From Sindora glabra (taxonomy: Eukaryota > Streptophyta > Magnoliopsida > Fabales > Fabaceae), in NCBI GenBank assembly GCA_020226215.1, contig CM035234.1:54253275-54317274 (forward strand): a stretch of DNA of 64,000 nt, read 5' to 3'. Positions 45,456-58,080 of the stretch are shown piece by piece (position 1 is the first letter of the stretch; the number at the start of each line of letters is the position of its first letter). A program made the translations under genes and the position numbers. Under the pieces are notes generated by a model. It was not told where the DNA came from. It saw only the letters and a list, made by a program, of their open reading frames with translations, and ran no database searches.

Positions 45456-46809
45456 TGAGAAAAATATTTACTATTTTATTTCCCCTATTTTATATCTCTT
45501 AGTGGGTTATATGTGCTTAATTTTATAGAATTAGCTTTGTTTTATAATTTTGGGTTGATTTTACAATATTGTGAAGGTATTTGGTGAATGTTGGATTTTA
45601 ATACTATTTTTATTTTTTAGCTATATTTTGAGCTTTGAGCGCTAGATTGATACAATCTTTATGTTGTTAGAAAGCTTAGAGACAAAATTACAACTTTTAT
45701 GTTTTGTTCTAAGTGCAATTTACATGTTTTAAAGGTTATATATGGCTGAGAAGTTGAAGTCATACCTTCATCCCAATTAAGCCCTCTTCAATTTTTTAGT
45801 CATATCTGGAGCTATAAAGATCAAATTAATATAGAACTAGTGTCCAAATTTCCACAGACATAAGCCTACAAATTCATTATTCATGGATTACCCCAATTAC
45901 TTTATTTTGGTGGTCAAAAACTAGTTGGAAGTTAGATTTAAGGGAATTCATTAATGTAATTGTTGGATTTAATTGTTTTGTTAAAAATAGGTTTAGGTTC
46001 CTAAAAATTAAGGAAGCCTTATTAGTGTATTCCCAAGTGGCATACAATCTAAGTCCAGTAAGGTTTTAACTTAATTAGGTTAAATAAATAAGGAAAACTC
46101 ATTAGACTATTCAAACTTTTACATAGCACTTAGCAAGTAGTTCTTTCTTCTTGTTGTTTTCTCTTTTGTTCTTTAATGGAAGCTTAAACCCATGATTGAT
46201 TCAAGGAGTTTAAAGCTTTTTTCATCTAGATTATGAGGTTATAAATTATAATGTTAATTTTTTAATTAATTTTTCTCTTCCTTTACTTACTTATGTTGAA
46301 TTCTTAAAATTATTTGTGTTGGATGTTAATTTAGTATAATTGATGTTGATTCTTGTGATTTCTTATTTCTTTGCTATTTTAATGTTGAATTATGGTTAGT
46401 AAATCATAGTTTTACATATAGGGATAGAATCTTGAGGGATTAATTTGAAAATTTCTAATTTAATTTGTCAATTCAACTGAATTCTATCTTTAAATCAATT
46501 TTGATTTAGTATAGGCATTATAGTAATTATTTAATTAGCTAATCTTAATTGATCAAATTCTAGATGGCAATCTAGCTTAGAATTTATAAGTTATTGTAGG
46601 GGTTTTGTGTAATCCAAGATTGAAAAATTAACTAGAAAAGTTAAATCCTAATTAATCAATGATTAATCCAAATTAAAACTTTTAATTCCTTGAATTGACT
46701 ATTTTGCTACATTGGTTTTCCTTCTATCAGTTTACTCTGTGTTTTTACTTTGTTTAGTACATTCAATTCATTTTAAATTCACAAACCCCCTAAATTCTAT
46801 TATTACACA
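45456..46809 (+). repeat. Element Z 5' LTR
   Basis: Starts TGAGAAAAATATTTACTATT and ends ATTACACA. Alignable end to end with 53335-54688. Confidence 0.85.
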
Positions 46810-47458
46810 ATTATCACCATTGCTAGGATTCCTCTTGAATTTATCTTTTCCCACATATTTCTAGTAGTATATTACACAATTCTTCAACCATTTTAGTTAG
46901 TAATTGCAATTATTAATTATTTTTCTTGCATTTTATGATAACTACACTTTTCTCCATTTTCTTGGATTCCATTGCATTCTTTGTTTTCTTCTCATTCCTT
47001 TATCTCAATTCATCATATCTTATCATATTATGCATCATTTGACATTAAAACAGAGGTTTTTAGCCTAGGAAAACTAGTTTTCAAGCATTTTTCACCTTAG
47101 CCCCTCAAGAATCGTACTAGGTCTCATTAGTTTCAATTGATTTAAAATTTTTATAGGATTTAAATTTAATTTTTCTCATAAAAAATCACTAGTTTTGCTT
47201 ATAAGGTGCCCCTTTTTTGCCAAATTCTACTATTTTGACCTTTTTTAAAATTTTTTTAAAGATTCTTTATTTCATTTTTGGGTTCTGCATGGTTATAGGA
47301 AACTTTCTATGGTGGTCCCACAATTTTCAAAATATATCTAGATAAGTTAATTAGATGTTTTTAGGTTGATTTTTCAAAGTACATTTGCATTTTCATGTTT
47401 CTATGGCCTTATAGTGCTTTTATAGTTTATTTTGTGTAATGCTGTGTGGTAATAATGT
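46810..47458 (+). other. Element Z leader with decayed primer site
   Basis: TTATCACCATTGCTAGGATT at 46811-46830, then T-rich non-coding leader to the gag start. Confidence 0.6.
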
Positions 47459-48341
47459 ATGACAAGAAGAACTATTTCTAAATTGTTTAAGTTTGATTCT
47501 GAAATTGATAGAACATTTTATTCTCTATGTAGGAATAAAAATAGAAGTAGTTCTAGCATTCTTATTCTCCTTTCTAATCCTTTGGATTGTTCTGAAATCA
47601 TACCTCATAATAGGACTTTGAAGGAATTAACTACCTCTAATATTACATACCAACCATTAAGCATCCAATATCTTGAGTTAGATGCTATATTTGGTTTAAT
47701 ACACTTGCTTCCAAAGTTTTATGGTCTTGCAGTTAAGGATCTTCACAAGCACCTAAAAGAGTTTCATGTGGTTTGTTTAACAATAAAGCCTTAAGGCATT
47801 TTTTAAGATCACATTAAGTTAAGAGCCTTTCCTTTTTCATCTGCTAAGGATTAGTTGTATTACTTACAACTTGGATTTATGATAGGCTGGATAGATATGA
47901 AGTAATTAATCCTTGAGAAAATTTTTCTTGCATCTAGAGCTATTGCAATAAGAAAAGAGATTTATGGCATTAGACAAATGAATGGAGAGATCTTATATGA
48001 GTATCAAGAGAGATTTAAGAAGTTGTGTGTAAGCTATCCTCATCACCAAATTAGTGAATAACTCCTTTTCCAATATTTCTATAAAGGATTGCTTCTAATG
48101 AATATGAGCATAATTGATGCAGCAAGTGGCGGTACTTTAGTAGATGAGACTCTAATGGTAGCTAGAGATTTAATTACAAAATGGTAGCCAATTCTCAATG
48201 TTTTGGAATAAAAATTATGGTTGTTGCAATTAGGGGTGTGCATGAACTTAATATCCCTAATTCAAACTAGCAAAGACCGAAAAATAGATTGGATGAACTA
48301 ACCTCTATTGTTAGGTAATTGGCAAAGGGACAATAGCAACA
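47459..48341 (+). pseudogene. Element Z gag pseudogene
   Basis: A 111-codon open stretch (47459-47794) followed by the same frame with a few stops. Athila/Tat gag landmarks are clear: RTLKELTTSNITYQPLSIQY, FGLIHLLPKFYGLAVKDLHKHLKEFHVVC, KLRAFPFSSAKD*LYYL, EKIFLASRAIAIRKEIYGIRQMNGE, LYEYQERFKKLC, DAASGGTLVDET. The TAG stops mostly replace expected Trp or Gln. It is interrupted near 48346 by a minus-strand solo LTR; traces continue after 49712. Confidence 0.85.
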
Positions 48342-48346
48342 ATACC

Positions 48347-49712
48347 TATTGGGATTAGGAGCCAAATAGTTATAGCAAAAATTCACTGATCCCAGCTAAA
48401 GAATCTATGCAAAACATTATATTAGAATAAGGATTCATTCTATACCTTTTCAGATGATTCAAAGGCTCATTCGTTTATCACCTTTCTCAGTTTACTTTTA
48501 GTCGAAAACTCTAAGGTATCCACATGAACCAATAGATTATCAATGAATCTCCACAATCACTGATTGGAATTCTCCTCTTTTTGCCTCATAGTGCTAACTA
48601 CACCTCTTCAAGGGTTATGGTTAAAGAGGGTTGCTAGGGTTTTCTATGTTTTGGGATGCGTGGATAATCAAATATTATTGCCTAACAAGCCTATTTAAAT
48701 AGGTGCATAGAAAATCTTAACTAATTGGACTTTGTTCCATGTATAATTATGAGCTTATAATTAGGCTTTATAATTATAACATGGAATTCCTATATATTAG
48801 GCCCAAATAATTTGGTCCATTAATTCCAAATCCATTAAGTTCTAAGTGTACGACCTTATAAGCTTTCATTACATTAGCAATGATCATAAATCATATTAAT
48901 AATTATAAATAATAACTGATGTCTACCAATACATCATTGTTACCCAAGTAATGAAAAAGTTAGTGATTTAACTGAACCTATATATGTGATCATTATTTAT
49001 GACTTTTTATTCTAAACATCTAGATTGAGCACGAGATATAGACCGTGTCATTCCCATATAGTCCGATTCAAAGATTTTTTAATTTTTAAGTAAGTTAACT
49101 AAAGCAAATGTAATTGACATCCCATGTCAATTCATTTAAGCATGGGCATGTATTTTTCTCAACTTTACTTAATCAAAGGGCTTACAGATATCACTCTTAT
49201 TATATAGGAGGGACAAATTCCATCTTAATCATACAAATCTCTCTGCATGATATGTGACATATCCAATAATTACCCTTGCATTCACTCAACCATGAGTAAC
49301 ATGGAGTAGTATCAAAATATGAAACTCACATGTAGGGAACCTTGGCAATCTCAGGTTAAAAAACCATATTAGTGATGATCACTAAGAATCACTCATAACA
49401 CTCATATAATCCATGTAGTATTCTTAGGGTAGGTTAGTCTAGTATACAAGTTCTCTAACTTATACTCATGTGTAGACTTAATATCTCATATAAGTAACTA
49501 TATATGCTAGTTTTAACATATCAAAGCAACCTAATCCATAATGATATATGATTAAGGACATTTAAGAATACAATTATTTTAATGTTATTATCATAATTAA
49601 ATATATTATGTAGATAATATATATAAATATGATAATTAGAATTGCCTTTAGAATAACATGATTCAAATTATCAATCATCTATATGATTAGTTTTAGGACA
49701 TATACACTAACA
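48347..49712 (-). mobile_element. Solo LTR (copia-like family S) in element Z gag
   Basis: 1366 bp. On the minus strand it starts TGTTAGTGTATATGTCC and is alignable with 58938-60382. A perfect 5-bp target duplication ATACC flanks it (48342-48346, 49713-49717). No internal region remains, so it is a solo LTR, most likely left by recombination between two LTRs. The end toward 48347 is the more diverged (TATTGGGA for TGCTGGAA). Confidence 0.88.
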
Positions 49713-50559
49713 ATACCAAGCCCCTCTTCTAATAAAACTTTGTAGAATTTGCTCATATCCAAATCATCTTGCTAATTGCTATCCAACACTACAAGAAGAT
49801 AAGTGTCTTCCTCTTCCAGCATATGCAGTAGTCATCTTCCTTAGGAAGACACAATTTCAATAGCAGAGCTAATATCTATACTAATAGCCATAACTCAACT
49901 AGTACCAATAGTAACATAATTAGTGTTTTGGTTGGAGAAATAACCAGAATTTTAGATATGATAACAATTCAAATCAAAATCCTCTTGCTTATACTAGAAT
50001 GGCATCAAATCCTGTTAACTAACTAAAAGCAACTTCAAACTCTTCTCAGCCATCATTTAAAGATTTAGTCAAGCAAATGGCAGCAAACAATATCCAATTC
50101 CAATAGAGGACAAAGGCTACCATTACAAATTTGCAAACTTAAATAGGCCAATTGACTTCTACACTAAATAAGCTCAAACCATAAGGATCCAGTCAACCTT
50201 TTTCTAGTAATTCAAGAAATGAAGAAGTTATGAATGCAATCATACTTAAAAGTGGCAATCAAGTGGATAAGCCTTCATCCTCATAACTAGAATCAAACCA
50301 TACACTAGAAGTTAATTAACTAGCAAGTAATAAATCAAAATAGAACCAATAGAAACAATCAGAAAAAATAAACCAAAATAAGCTAGAAAAAGAAATAAAA
50401 AATGGTGACAATATGGCAAATTATTTCCTTACATCCCACTTTCCACTAATTTTCCTATCCCTTTTCCTTTTCCAAACAACAAAATAATTTAACAATAGAA
50501 AATTGAAAATGAAAATTAGATTTTAGAGTTCCTTAGAAAAATAGAAGTTAACATATATT

Positions 50560-51505
50560 TACTAGATTTGATAAAATAAATTCCAAGGTATGCTAACTTC
50601 TTAAAAAATTTGTGCATCAATAAGTGAAAATTAAGGGTGGATTAGAAAATAAGTATAGGGGCAAATGTGTCTGCAATCATTCAAAGAAAATTACCAAGAA
50701 AAATGCAAAAATTCAAGTGCATTTATAATCTTATGCATCATAGGAAAAATCAGAATAAAGCATGCCATGTTAGACTTTGGGGTATCCATCAATGTCATGC
50801 CTCTTTCTGTTTTTAATGCTTTGAATTTAGGAGTTTTGAAAGAAATAAGGGTGGTTGTTCAATTAGCTAATAGATCTAGCATTTATCCCTTAAGAGTTGT
50901 TGAAGATATTCTAGTGTAGGTTGATTGATTAATCTTCCCAATAGATTTTCATATTTTGAAGATGAAAAATGAGGATTCCAACATTTTTTCACTAATCATT
51001 CTTGGCTAGCCTTTTCTAAAGATAACAAAAACCATTATTAATATTTGAGATGGAATATTAACCATGGAGTTTGATAGTGTTTATAGCCACATTTGATATT
51101 TCTAAAGATATGTATGACAATTCAATATACTTTCTTAGCATTTTAGAACATTTGGTGCCTAATTTTCCTCATTCTATTTCTGTTATTTCCAATTCCAACA
51201 TTTCTATTTGTGATTCTGCTATTTTTAATTTAGTTATTTCTAATTTTGCTATTTTCCATTTAGATTTTACTGGTTTAGAGCTTGTTAGTTTTAATTTACA
51301 TATTGATAATATCTGTGATGAAATACTTGTTGAATTCCTTGAAATTTCTAATTTTATGAATTATGTAGATGACTATGAATGCACTTGTTCCAAGAATAAT
51401 ATTAAGTGTGATATATGTGCTGAAATTTTTGCATTTTTAGGCGATGACAATAGTGTTGTTTCAACAATTGCAGAAAAAATGATGATAGAGACATTTCACT
51501 TTTAG
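50560..51505 (+). pseudogene. Element Z protease-linker pseudogene with a 144-codon open frame
   Basis: Retropepsin of the Athila/Tat type is seen as MLDFGVSINVMPLSVFNALNLG (50767-50832; the active D-x-G is DFGVS), then VVVQLANRSSIYPLRVVEDILV. After one frameshift near 51070 the frame stays open to 51505 (about 144 codons; FDISKDMYDNSIYFLSILEHL looks like the usual post-protease segment). That stretch is rich in Ile, Ser, Asn and Phe and has a cysteine group ECTCSKNNIKCDICAEI. No reverse transcriptase follows; weak coding traces (KLEVKEVANPHVDLG, near 51705) fade out by about 51840. Confidence 0.7.
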
Positions 51506-51839
51506 AAGAAAAAGAAAAAGAAAAAAAGTTCTTTTACATTAATCATTCTCATTTTTACCATTCTGTTGAACATGTTAAATTTATTTTACTAGATGATTTT
51601 GAAAATTCAAAGAGCAAAAATAACTTAAGAATAGCACTTGGAGTATTTATAGTGGATGATTCTAATTTTCAAGTTACCTCTTTAATAGAAAACCTTTGGC
51701 AAATTAGAAGTAAAGGAGGTAGCTAATCCTCATGTAGATCTTGGGTGAAGAAATTCAAGCTATGCATGATGTCTAGCTAAAAACATTAAAGAAAGGTACT
51801 TCTTAAGAAGCAACCAATGCCACTTTAGAGATTTGATTT

Positions 51840-53334
51840 CTCTTACCATTCTTTTTTATTTACATGTCCTTTATCTTTCTTGATAATATTGATATACTTT
51901 ACATTAAGGGTAATATAAAATTTAAATGTGGAGGGAAACTTTTAGGATTTGCTTTCTACTTTTGTGTTTTTTCAATGCTTTTTATGTTTTTCAATTTTAT
52001 GCTTTTAAAAAAATAGAAAATTAAGAAAAATGTGTCTTTCACTTGTTTTTGAGTCATTTTGAATCCATTTTAGTTGCTTTCCATTAATGGAGATTTTGCA
52101 TTTTCATGAGTAAGATTCAATTGAAGTTAAATAAGATTTATAACATGATTGATTGAATAATTTTGCTTCTTAAAATTAATTAATGTAGTGATAGATTTTG
52201 AATTAGTAAATTCAACTTGGCAGTTTGACTTACCTTAAGAGATTTTGAGCCTTTTGTTGAAAATTTATACTATGATATTATTTTCCCTTCTTATGTGATG
52301 TTCTTCTATGATTTATTTCTCTAAAATTTGTTTTGAATCTTTTTGAGATTACATTTTGTACATGCATGCCCAAAAATGATAAAAGCATTCGTTCTTTTAA
52401 GCTGGAGCTATAAAGTCAACCTTGAAGTTTTTATCATTATAAGTCTCATTAAGCTTTTATTGCCTTTTCTTTGTTAATTAATCCATGAGCATATTTTTTT
52501 AATAAAAAATAAATATTTTTACCTAACCTTAAGGATTATTAGAGCATTTAAATTTTATTAGATAGGCTTTTGAATAAGTGTAAGGGGTGTGTGAGTTTAT
52601 GTGTTATGAAAAGTAATTAAAGGTTAGTTAAAAAAAAGAAGAAAACAAATAAAAAAAAGAAAAAAAGAAGAAAAAAAGAAGAAAAAATAAAAAAATAAAA
52701 TTAAAAGGAGAAATCAAAAAAGAAAAATTTTAAATTAAAAAAAAGAGAAAGAAAAGAAAATTGAATAAAAAAATAAAGAATTTGATGAGTATTTAAATTT
52801 GAATTTGAATTTGAATTTGGCTTGATGTGTTGAGTTATAATTATTTATGATTTACCCATATATTTTTTATTCAAGTGCTCTATTGACCTCTTTAGTTTCT
52901 AGCCTCTCATATTCTTATTTTTCCTTCCTTTTCCTTTAGTCTCATTACAACCAAGAATAAAGTCTTTTTGATTTGTGTTGTGCATGTGATTTGAGTAGTG
53001 GAAATTGGATAATTAGCAAACTTATTTTAGAAAATTTCATAGAATGAACTTAAGTAAAACACTAGCCTAAACATTTAAGAGTTAGAAAGTAAATTTTATG
53101 AGAATATAAAAATTTGATCTACTTTTTTTGAATGAAGTTGCTATGTTAGTTAGTTCCAAGTTTGGAAAAAATTTTCTTCATGATTTGTTATATTTCTTGT
53201 TGGCTTTTATTTGTTTATTGATTATGGATTTGAGATTTTGAAGTTTTTGGAAAGTAAAGTATTTTACTTCTTGCTTTTGAATAAAATTGTATCTTGGTTA
53301 AGGACGTGCAAGAGGTAAGTGTAGGGAAATTTGA
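51840..53334 (+). other. Element Z non-coding 3' region
   Basis: No reverse transcriptase or integrase. It includes a long A-rich, GAA/AAAG-rich strand (about 52620-52790) and a TTTGAA hexamer run (52796-52819). A purine-containing stretch AAGAGGTAAGTGTAGGGAAA precedes the 3' LTR. Confidence 0.65.
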
Positions 53335-54688
53335 TGAGAAAATATTTACCATTTTATTTTCCCTTATTTTATGTTTTTTAGTGGGTTATATGTACTTAAT
53401 TTTATAGAATTGACCTTATTTTATAATTTTAGGTTATTTTACAATATTGTGAATTTATTTAGTTAATGCTAGATTTTAACAATATTTTTATTTTTAACTA
53501 TATCTTAAACTTTGAATGCTAGATTGATGCAATATTTATATTGTTAGAAAGCTTAGAAAGAGAACTACAATTTTTATATTTTGTCCTAAGCCCAGTTCAG
53601 ATGTTTCAGAGGTCATATGTGGCTAGGAAGTTAAACTTGTGCCTTCATCTTAGTTGAGCCCTCCTTGATTTTTAGGCCATATCTGGAGGTATAGAGGTCA
53701 AATTAATATGGAACTAGTGTCCAAATTTCCAGAAGACAAGGGCCTACAAATTTGATATTCATGGATTACCCAAATTACTTTATTTTAGTGGTTAAAAACT
53801 AGTTAGAAGTAAAATCTACAAGAATTCACTAATGTAATTATTGGATTTAATTGTTTTGTTAAAAATAGGTCTGGACTCCTAAAAATTAAAAAGGTCTTAT
53901 TAATGTAATCCCAAGAGACATACAATCTTAGTCTAATAAGGTTTTAACTTAATTAGGTCAAATAAATGAGGAGAACTCATTAGACCATTCAAACTTTTAC
54001 ACAGCACTTAGCAAATAGTTTTTTCTTCTTCTTGTTTTCTCTTTTGTTCTTTAATGGAAGGTTAAACCCATGGTTAATTCAAGGAGTTTGAGGCTCTCTT
54101 CATGTGGATTATGAGGTTATAAATTGTAATGTTGATTTTCTTTAATTAATTTTTCTCTTCCCTTATTTACTTATGCTAAATTCTTGATATTACTTGTGTT
54201 GGATGTTGATTTGGTATAATTAATGTTCATCCTTATGATTTCTTATTTCTTTGCTATTTTGATGTTGAATTGTGGTTAGTAAATCATGGTTTTACATATA
54301 GGGGCAAAGGGTTGAGGGATTAATTAAGAGGTTTCTAATTTAATTTCTCAATTTAATTGAATTTTATCTTTAATTCAATTTCGATCTAACATAGAGATTA
54401 TAACAATTGCTTAATCTGCTAATCTTAATTGATCAAATCCTAGATGGTAATCTAGATAAAAATTTATGATTTATTATAAGGGTCAGGTAATCCAAGATTA
54501 AAGAATTAATTAGAAAAGTTAAATCCTAATTGATCAATGATTAATCCAAACTAGAGCTTTTAATTCCTTGAATCAACTATTTTACTACATTGGTTTTCCT
54601 TCGATCTATTTTCTTTGTGTTTTTACTTTGTTTAATACTTTTAATTCAATTTAAATTCACGAACCCCCTCCAATTTTGTTATTGCACA
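53335..54688 (+). repeat. Element Z 3' LTR
   Basis: Starts TGAGAAAATATTTACCATTT and ends ATTGCACA. Same length as the 5' LTR, with scattered substitutions and balancing small gaps. Confidence 0.85.
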
Positions 54689-54950
54689 ATCCTACATTCT
54701 ACATATAGCATTCCTTATTCATATAACATATTGCATCTATTTTGTTTTTCATTTGTTGCATTAGCTTCTTGTGTTTCTATTACATAATAAATTAGATAGT
54801 TATGTAGATATTATTAGGAATTTAGTTAGAAAAGATAATATCAGGGGATTACTATAGTTATAACCTGGTTATTTCATTATGCTACATTATCTTATAGCAA
54901 ATAAATTTTTTACTAATTTTGGTACATAGTAACAGTGCAATCAACTTTGA
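54689..54950. other. 262-bp orphan at the right end of element Z
   Basis: Absent after the Z 5' LTR and absent from the G2 3' LTR at the matching place. AT-rich with a 65-codon hydrophobic open frame overlapping it (54590-54787) that is probably chance. Confidence 0.5.
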
Positions 54951-57876
54951 ACTAGAATTTTTATAGAAAATATATTAAATACTATTATGGGTTAAAATCC
55001 AATTAAAGACCTAATACTAAGTTTATGAAAATTGTATAAAGGCTCAAGAAAGCTAAAAACTTAAAAATTTAGGCATAAAATTGAAATAAATTAACTTTGT
55101 TCGTTTATACTAAGTTGGCTTAAATTTTTAGGCCTAATTATGACCTTAAAAGTCAAAAAAGAAAATAAGGCCTAAGCAAAGTCTAAACTTATAAAGAAAG
55201 CTAGTGGCAATTCTATAAATAAGAGAAAAGTTAGGGGTATTTGTTAGTATTTGCTTCTAGACAATATATTTGGCCAAATTTAGGAGGTTATGAGAATATT
55301 AGCTTTTGATTTCTAGCCTTAAATTACCATACACCATGGGCCAATTTTTTGCTAATTTTTTACAATAAAAATTTAAAAAAAAGTAGCTTATGAAGAAAGC
55401 TTTGGATTAGGGTTTTATTTAAGTTATTTAGGGTCATTTTAATAGAAAAAATTTTTCTCTCATTTTAGCCTAAAACTATGACACACTTAGGGTTTTCAAG
55501 CTTCCAAAAATTTCCAATAGATTTTTCAAGTGATTCCATTAACTTTCTTGCAAGGTAACCTAGGTTTTCCTTTATCTCTTTCAAGTTTTCATGGAAATTT
55601 TCTCTTTTGAGCTCCTAAAACTTAATTTATTTTACTGAAGTTATTACTCCAAGAGGTCTTTTGAAAATTTAGAGAATAAAAAATTTGATGTGAATGGCAA
55701 CTATCCCTTGTTCCTTTGAATTTTCCCATGAAAGGCAAAGAATATGATGATGTATGTTATTATAAATTTTAAATTGATTTATGGTGCTATATGGTTTAGT
55801 TTTGGCATTATGTAAATGTTGATATGATGATATGGTGTTGGCATTTTAATGCCAAGATTAGTGAGAGAGGATTGACTAAGTTTTCTTAAGAGATGATAAT
55901 AGAGTTTTATTGAGTTTGGAAACAAAACTTTCAAAGGAGGATAATAGTGTGTTTTCTAGTACTCTTTGGAATCAAGGGTTAAAAATTATTAAAATTTCAA
56001 TTTTTAGTATTATAATGTATAAATAGTGTTAAGATAGGTGTGGAACGAATTAGGAATTTTCAAAAAAATTTAAAGATTTGAAAAATGAAATTTTAGGGAC
56101 CTTGGTTACAAGAGTTCAAAATAGAATTCTGAATTTTGTATTCTAAAGTTTGGTGCTCTTTGTGCAATAATTTGACTGTGAAAATTTAAAGTAATTGATT
56201 TTTTTTGCTATTAACATATTAGTAAATTTGTATAAAAATTTGGTGACAATTGGAATTGATTTGAATGCTAAGAAGGCTCCTTTATTACAATAGTTCCAAA
56301 ATTGCTTAATTTTGATAACCTTGTGTATTTGGTTCTATATGAATAGTATCAATGTGATATTTTTATGAATTAATTAAAGTCTTCATTATCTAAAATGTTA
56401 GCGATATGATTGGAAGTAATTTAAATGTTAAAAAAGGATTTTTATTGCAACTACTCATGTACTACCTTATTTTGAAATTTATATTTTTAGTACTATGTGA
56501 ATAGTATTCATGAATGAGAAAATTGTAAAATGGTTGATGTTTGGTGAATAGTAATATGTTAGAAGCATTTAATAAAATTTTGAGAAAAATTTGAATTAAT
56601 TTGGAAGCCTCAAAGGTACCAAACCATAGAAGTATTCATACTACCCAACAAGCTAAATATTTGATATTTCTCGTTAAGAAATGTTGCAAGGAATTAAAGT
56701 TTATAATATAGTTAATAATGTTTGAGCTATAATAGATAATTATTCAAGAGAGCTAGGTGTTCTCACTACTTCAAATGGAAAGATTGTATATCAACCTTAG
56801 ACACAATGATATATGATAATGAAAGTTAAAAACATGATAGTGGCAAATTCTTATAACAAAACCTTTATGGCATAGTTGGTATTTTTACCATATCCAATGA
56901 AGTGAATAATTGATGCTTATGGCATTGATCATCATGAATATGATTTGTGGAGGGAGATATGCATCCTTTGCAAAGAAAGAGATGAGTGGTAAAGGTTAAG
57001 GAATAAGGTTAGCAGCTTTATGCTTAGGATAATAGGGGATACCATTGGACCAAAGATATAAGGTAAAATATGTATACTAACTATAGCCATTCTCTTTGAC
57101 AAATTTTATAAATATTGTACATAAGAGCTACAATAAGTACATAAAGAGTTTTACTCAATTATTATATAATATTATATATATGATCTTTTACATTGAAAAC
57201 TCTTTGGGAAAACAAGAATAATAGCCATTTATTGAGTATTTCAATACTAACATTCTTTTTGTTATATTTAATTTAGAGATATAGAAAATGGATCCTACAA
57301 AAATGATTGACAACTATGTAAGAACATTCTTTTCACCCTAGAAACCTTCCAAATAATATTTTGCTATAAACTCCAAATGCTTGTGGCAAGTTCTTGAGTA
57401 GATTACACCGTAAAATTTAAAAAGATAAAATTTGAGCTTAACCCTTTCCTAGCCAATCTCATTTAACAAACCCATTCACCAGAATACATACCTCGTAATT
57501 GTAGCTTGGTCAATATGTCAACATCTCCTTCTTCCTCATCCATGGAATTAGATCCTAAGGAAGGTAGTGAATGGTAACAAATTAGTCCTAGTAAGGGGTT
57601 CTACCTTTTGATAATACTTGTGTACAAATTTATATTTTCAAAAAATTTACATTCTTCTGTAAATGTCTTTTACTATATCTAAATTATGTTTTGAACTTCC
57701 TTATGCATGTGCAAGTCCGATTATTTTTTATAAATGCTTATTTACACTTTTAGTAGTGTTAAAAAGGTAAATGAGTCAGAAGTGTCTTAAAAGCTTGTAA
57801 GGACATCTAGTTAGTGTATTAATATTAGTTAGGTATCTTTACACTGGTCATGGTATCCGAGAATTGGGTCGTGATA
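54951..57876 (+). repeat. G2 5' LTR, second fragment
   Basis: Continues the LTR from ACTAGAATTTTT, which aligns with 61430 onwards through most of the remaining window. Ends GGGTCGTGATA before the primer site. Confidence 0.82.
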
Positions 57877-58080
57877 AAGTTAGTATTAGAGCATGCTTCT
57901 AGATAACCTTTTATAGTAGAATAAAAAAAGGCCTAATTAGACCATGGAGATTAAGAAAGGTTAAAGGAAGGACAGATGTCAGTCATAATGGATCCATGAA
58001 GCCTAATAGGTATTTTTTTTTCTTATTTCTCTTTCTAGAGATGTAGTACTTACTAATTAAAGCTATTTCATAGAATTATG

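Larger units (their letters stand above)
45456..54950 (+). mobile_element. Element Z: Athila/Tat-like gypsy element without reverse transcriptase
   Basis: LTRs of equal length, 1354 bp (45456-46809 and 53335-54688). A primer site after the 5' LTR, TTATCACCATTGCTAGGATT, reads as a C-to-T-decayed version of the TGGCGCCGTTGCC type used by Athila/Tat elements. Gag and protease are present, but no reverse transcriptase or integrase. The flanks ACTAA (45451-45455) and ACTAG (54951-54955) suggest a 5-bp duplication, but this requires counting an extra 262 bases (54689-54950) at the right end. Inserted in the G2 5' LTR. Confidence 0.78.

Noticed and set aside
52620..52790. LINE or SINE poly-A tail
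   Set aside because: A-rich strand is interrupted by G and lies inside element Z before its 3' LTR; no LINE coding or target duplication beside it.
54590..54787. Hydrophobic 65-codon frame
   Set aside because: T-rich DNA across the Z LTR end; no start context or partner in the 5' LTR.
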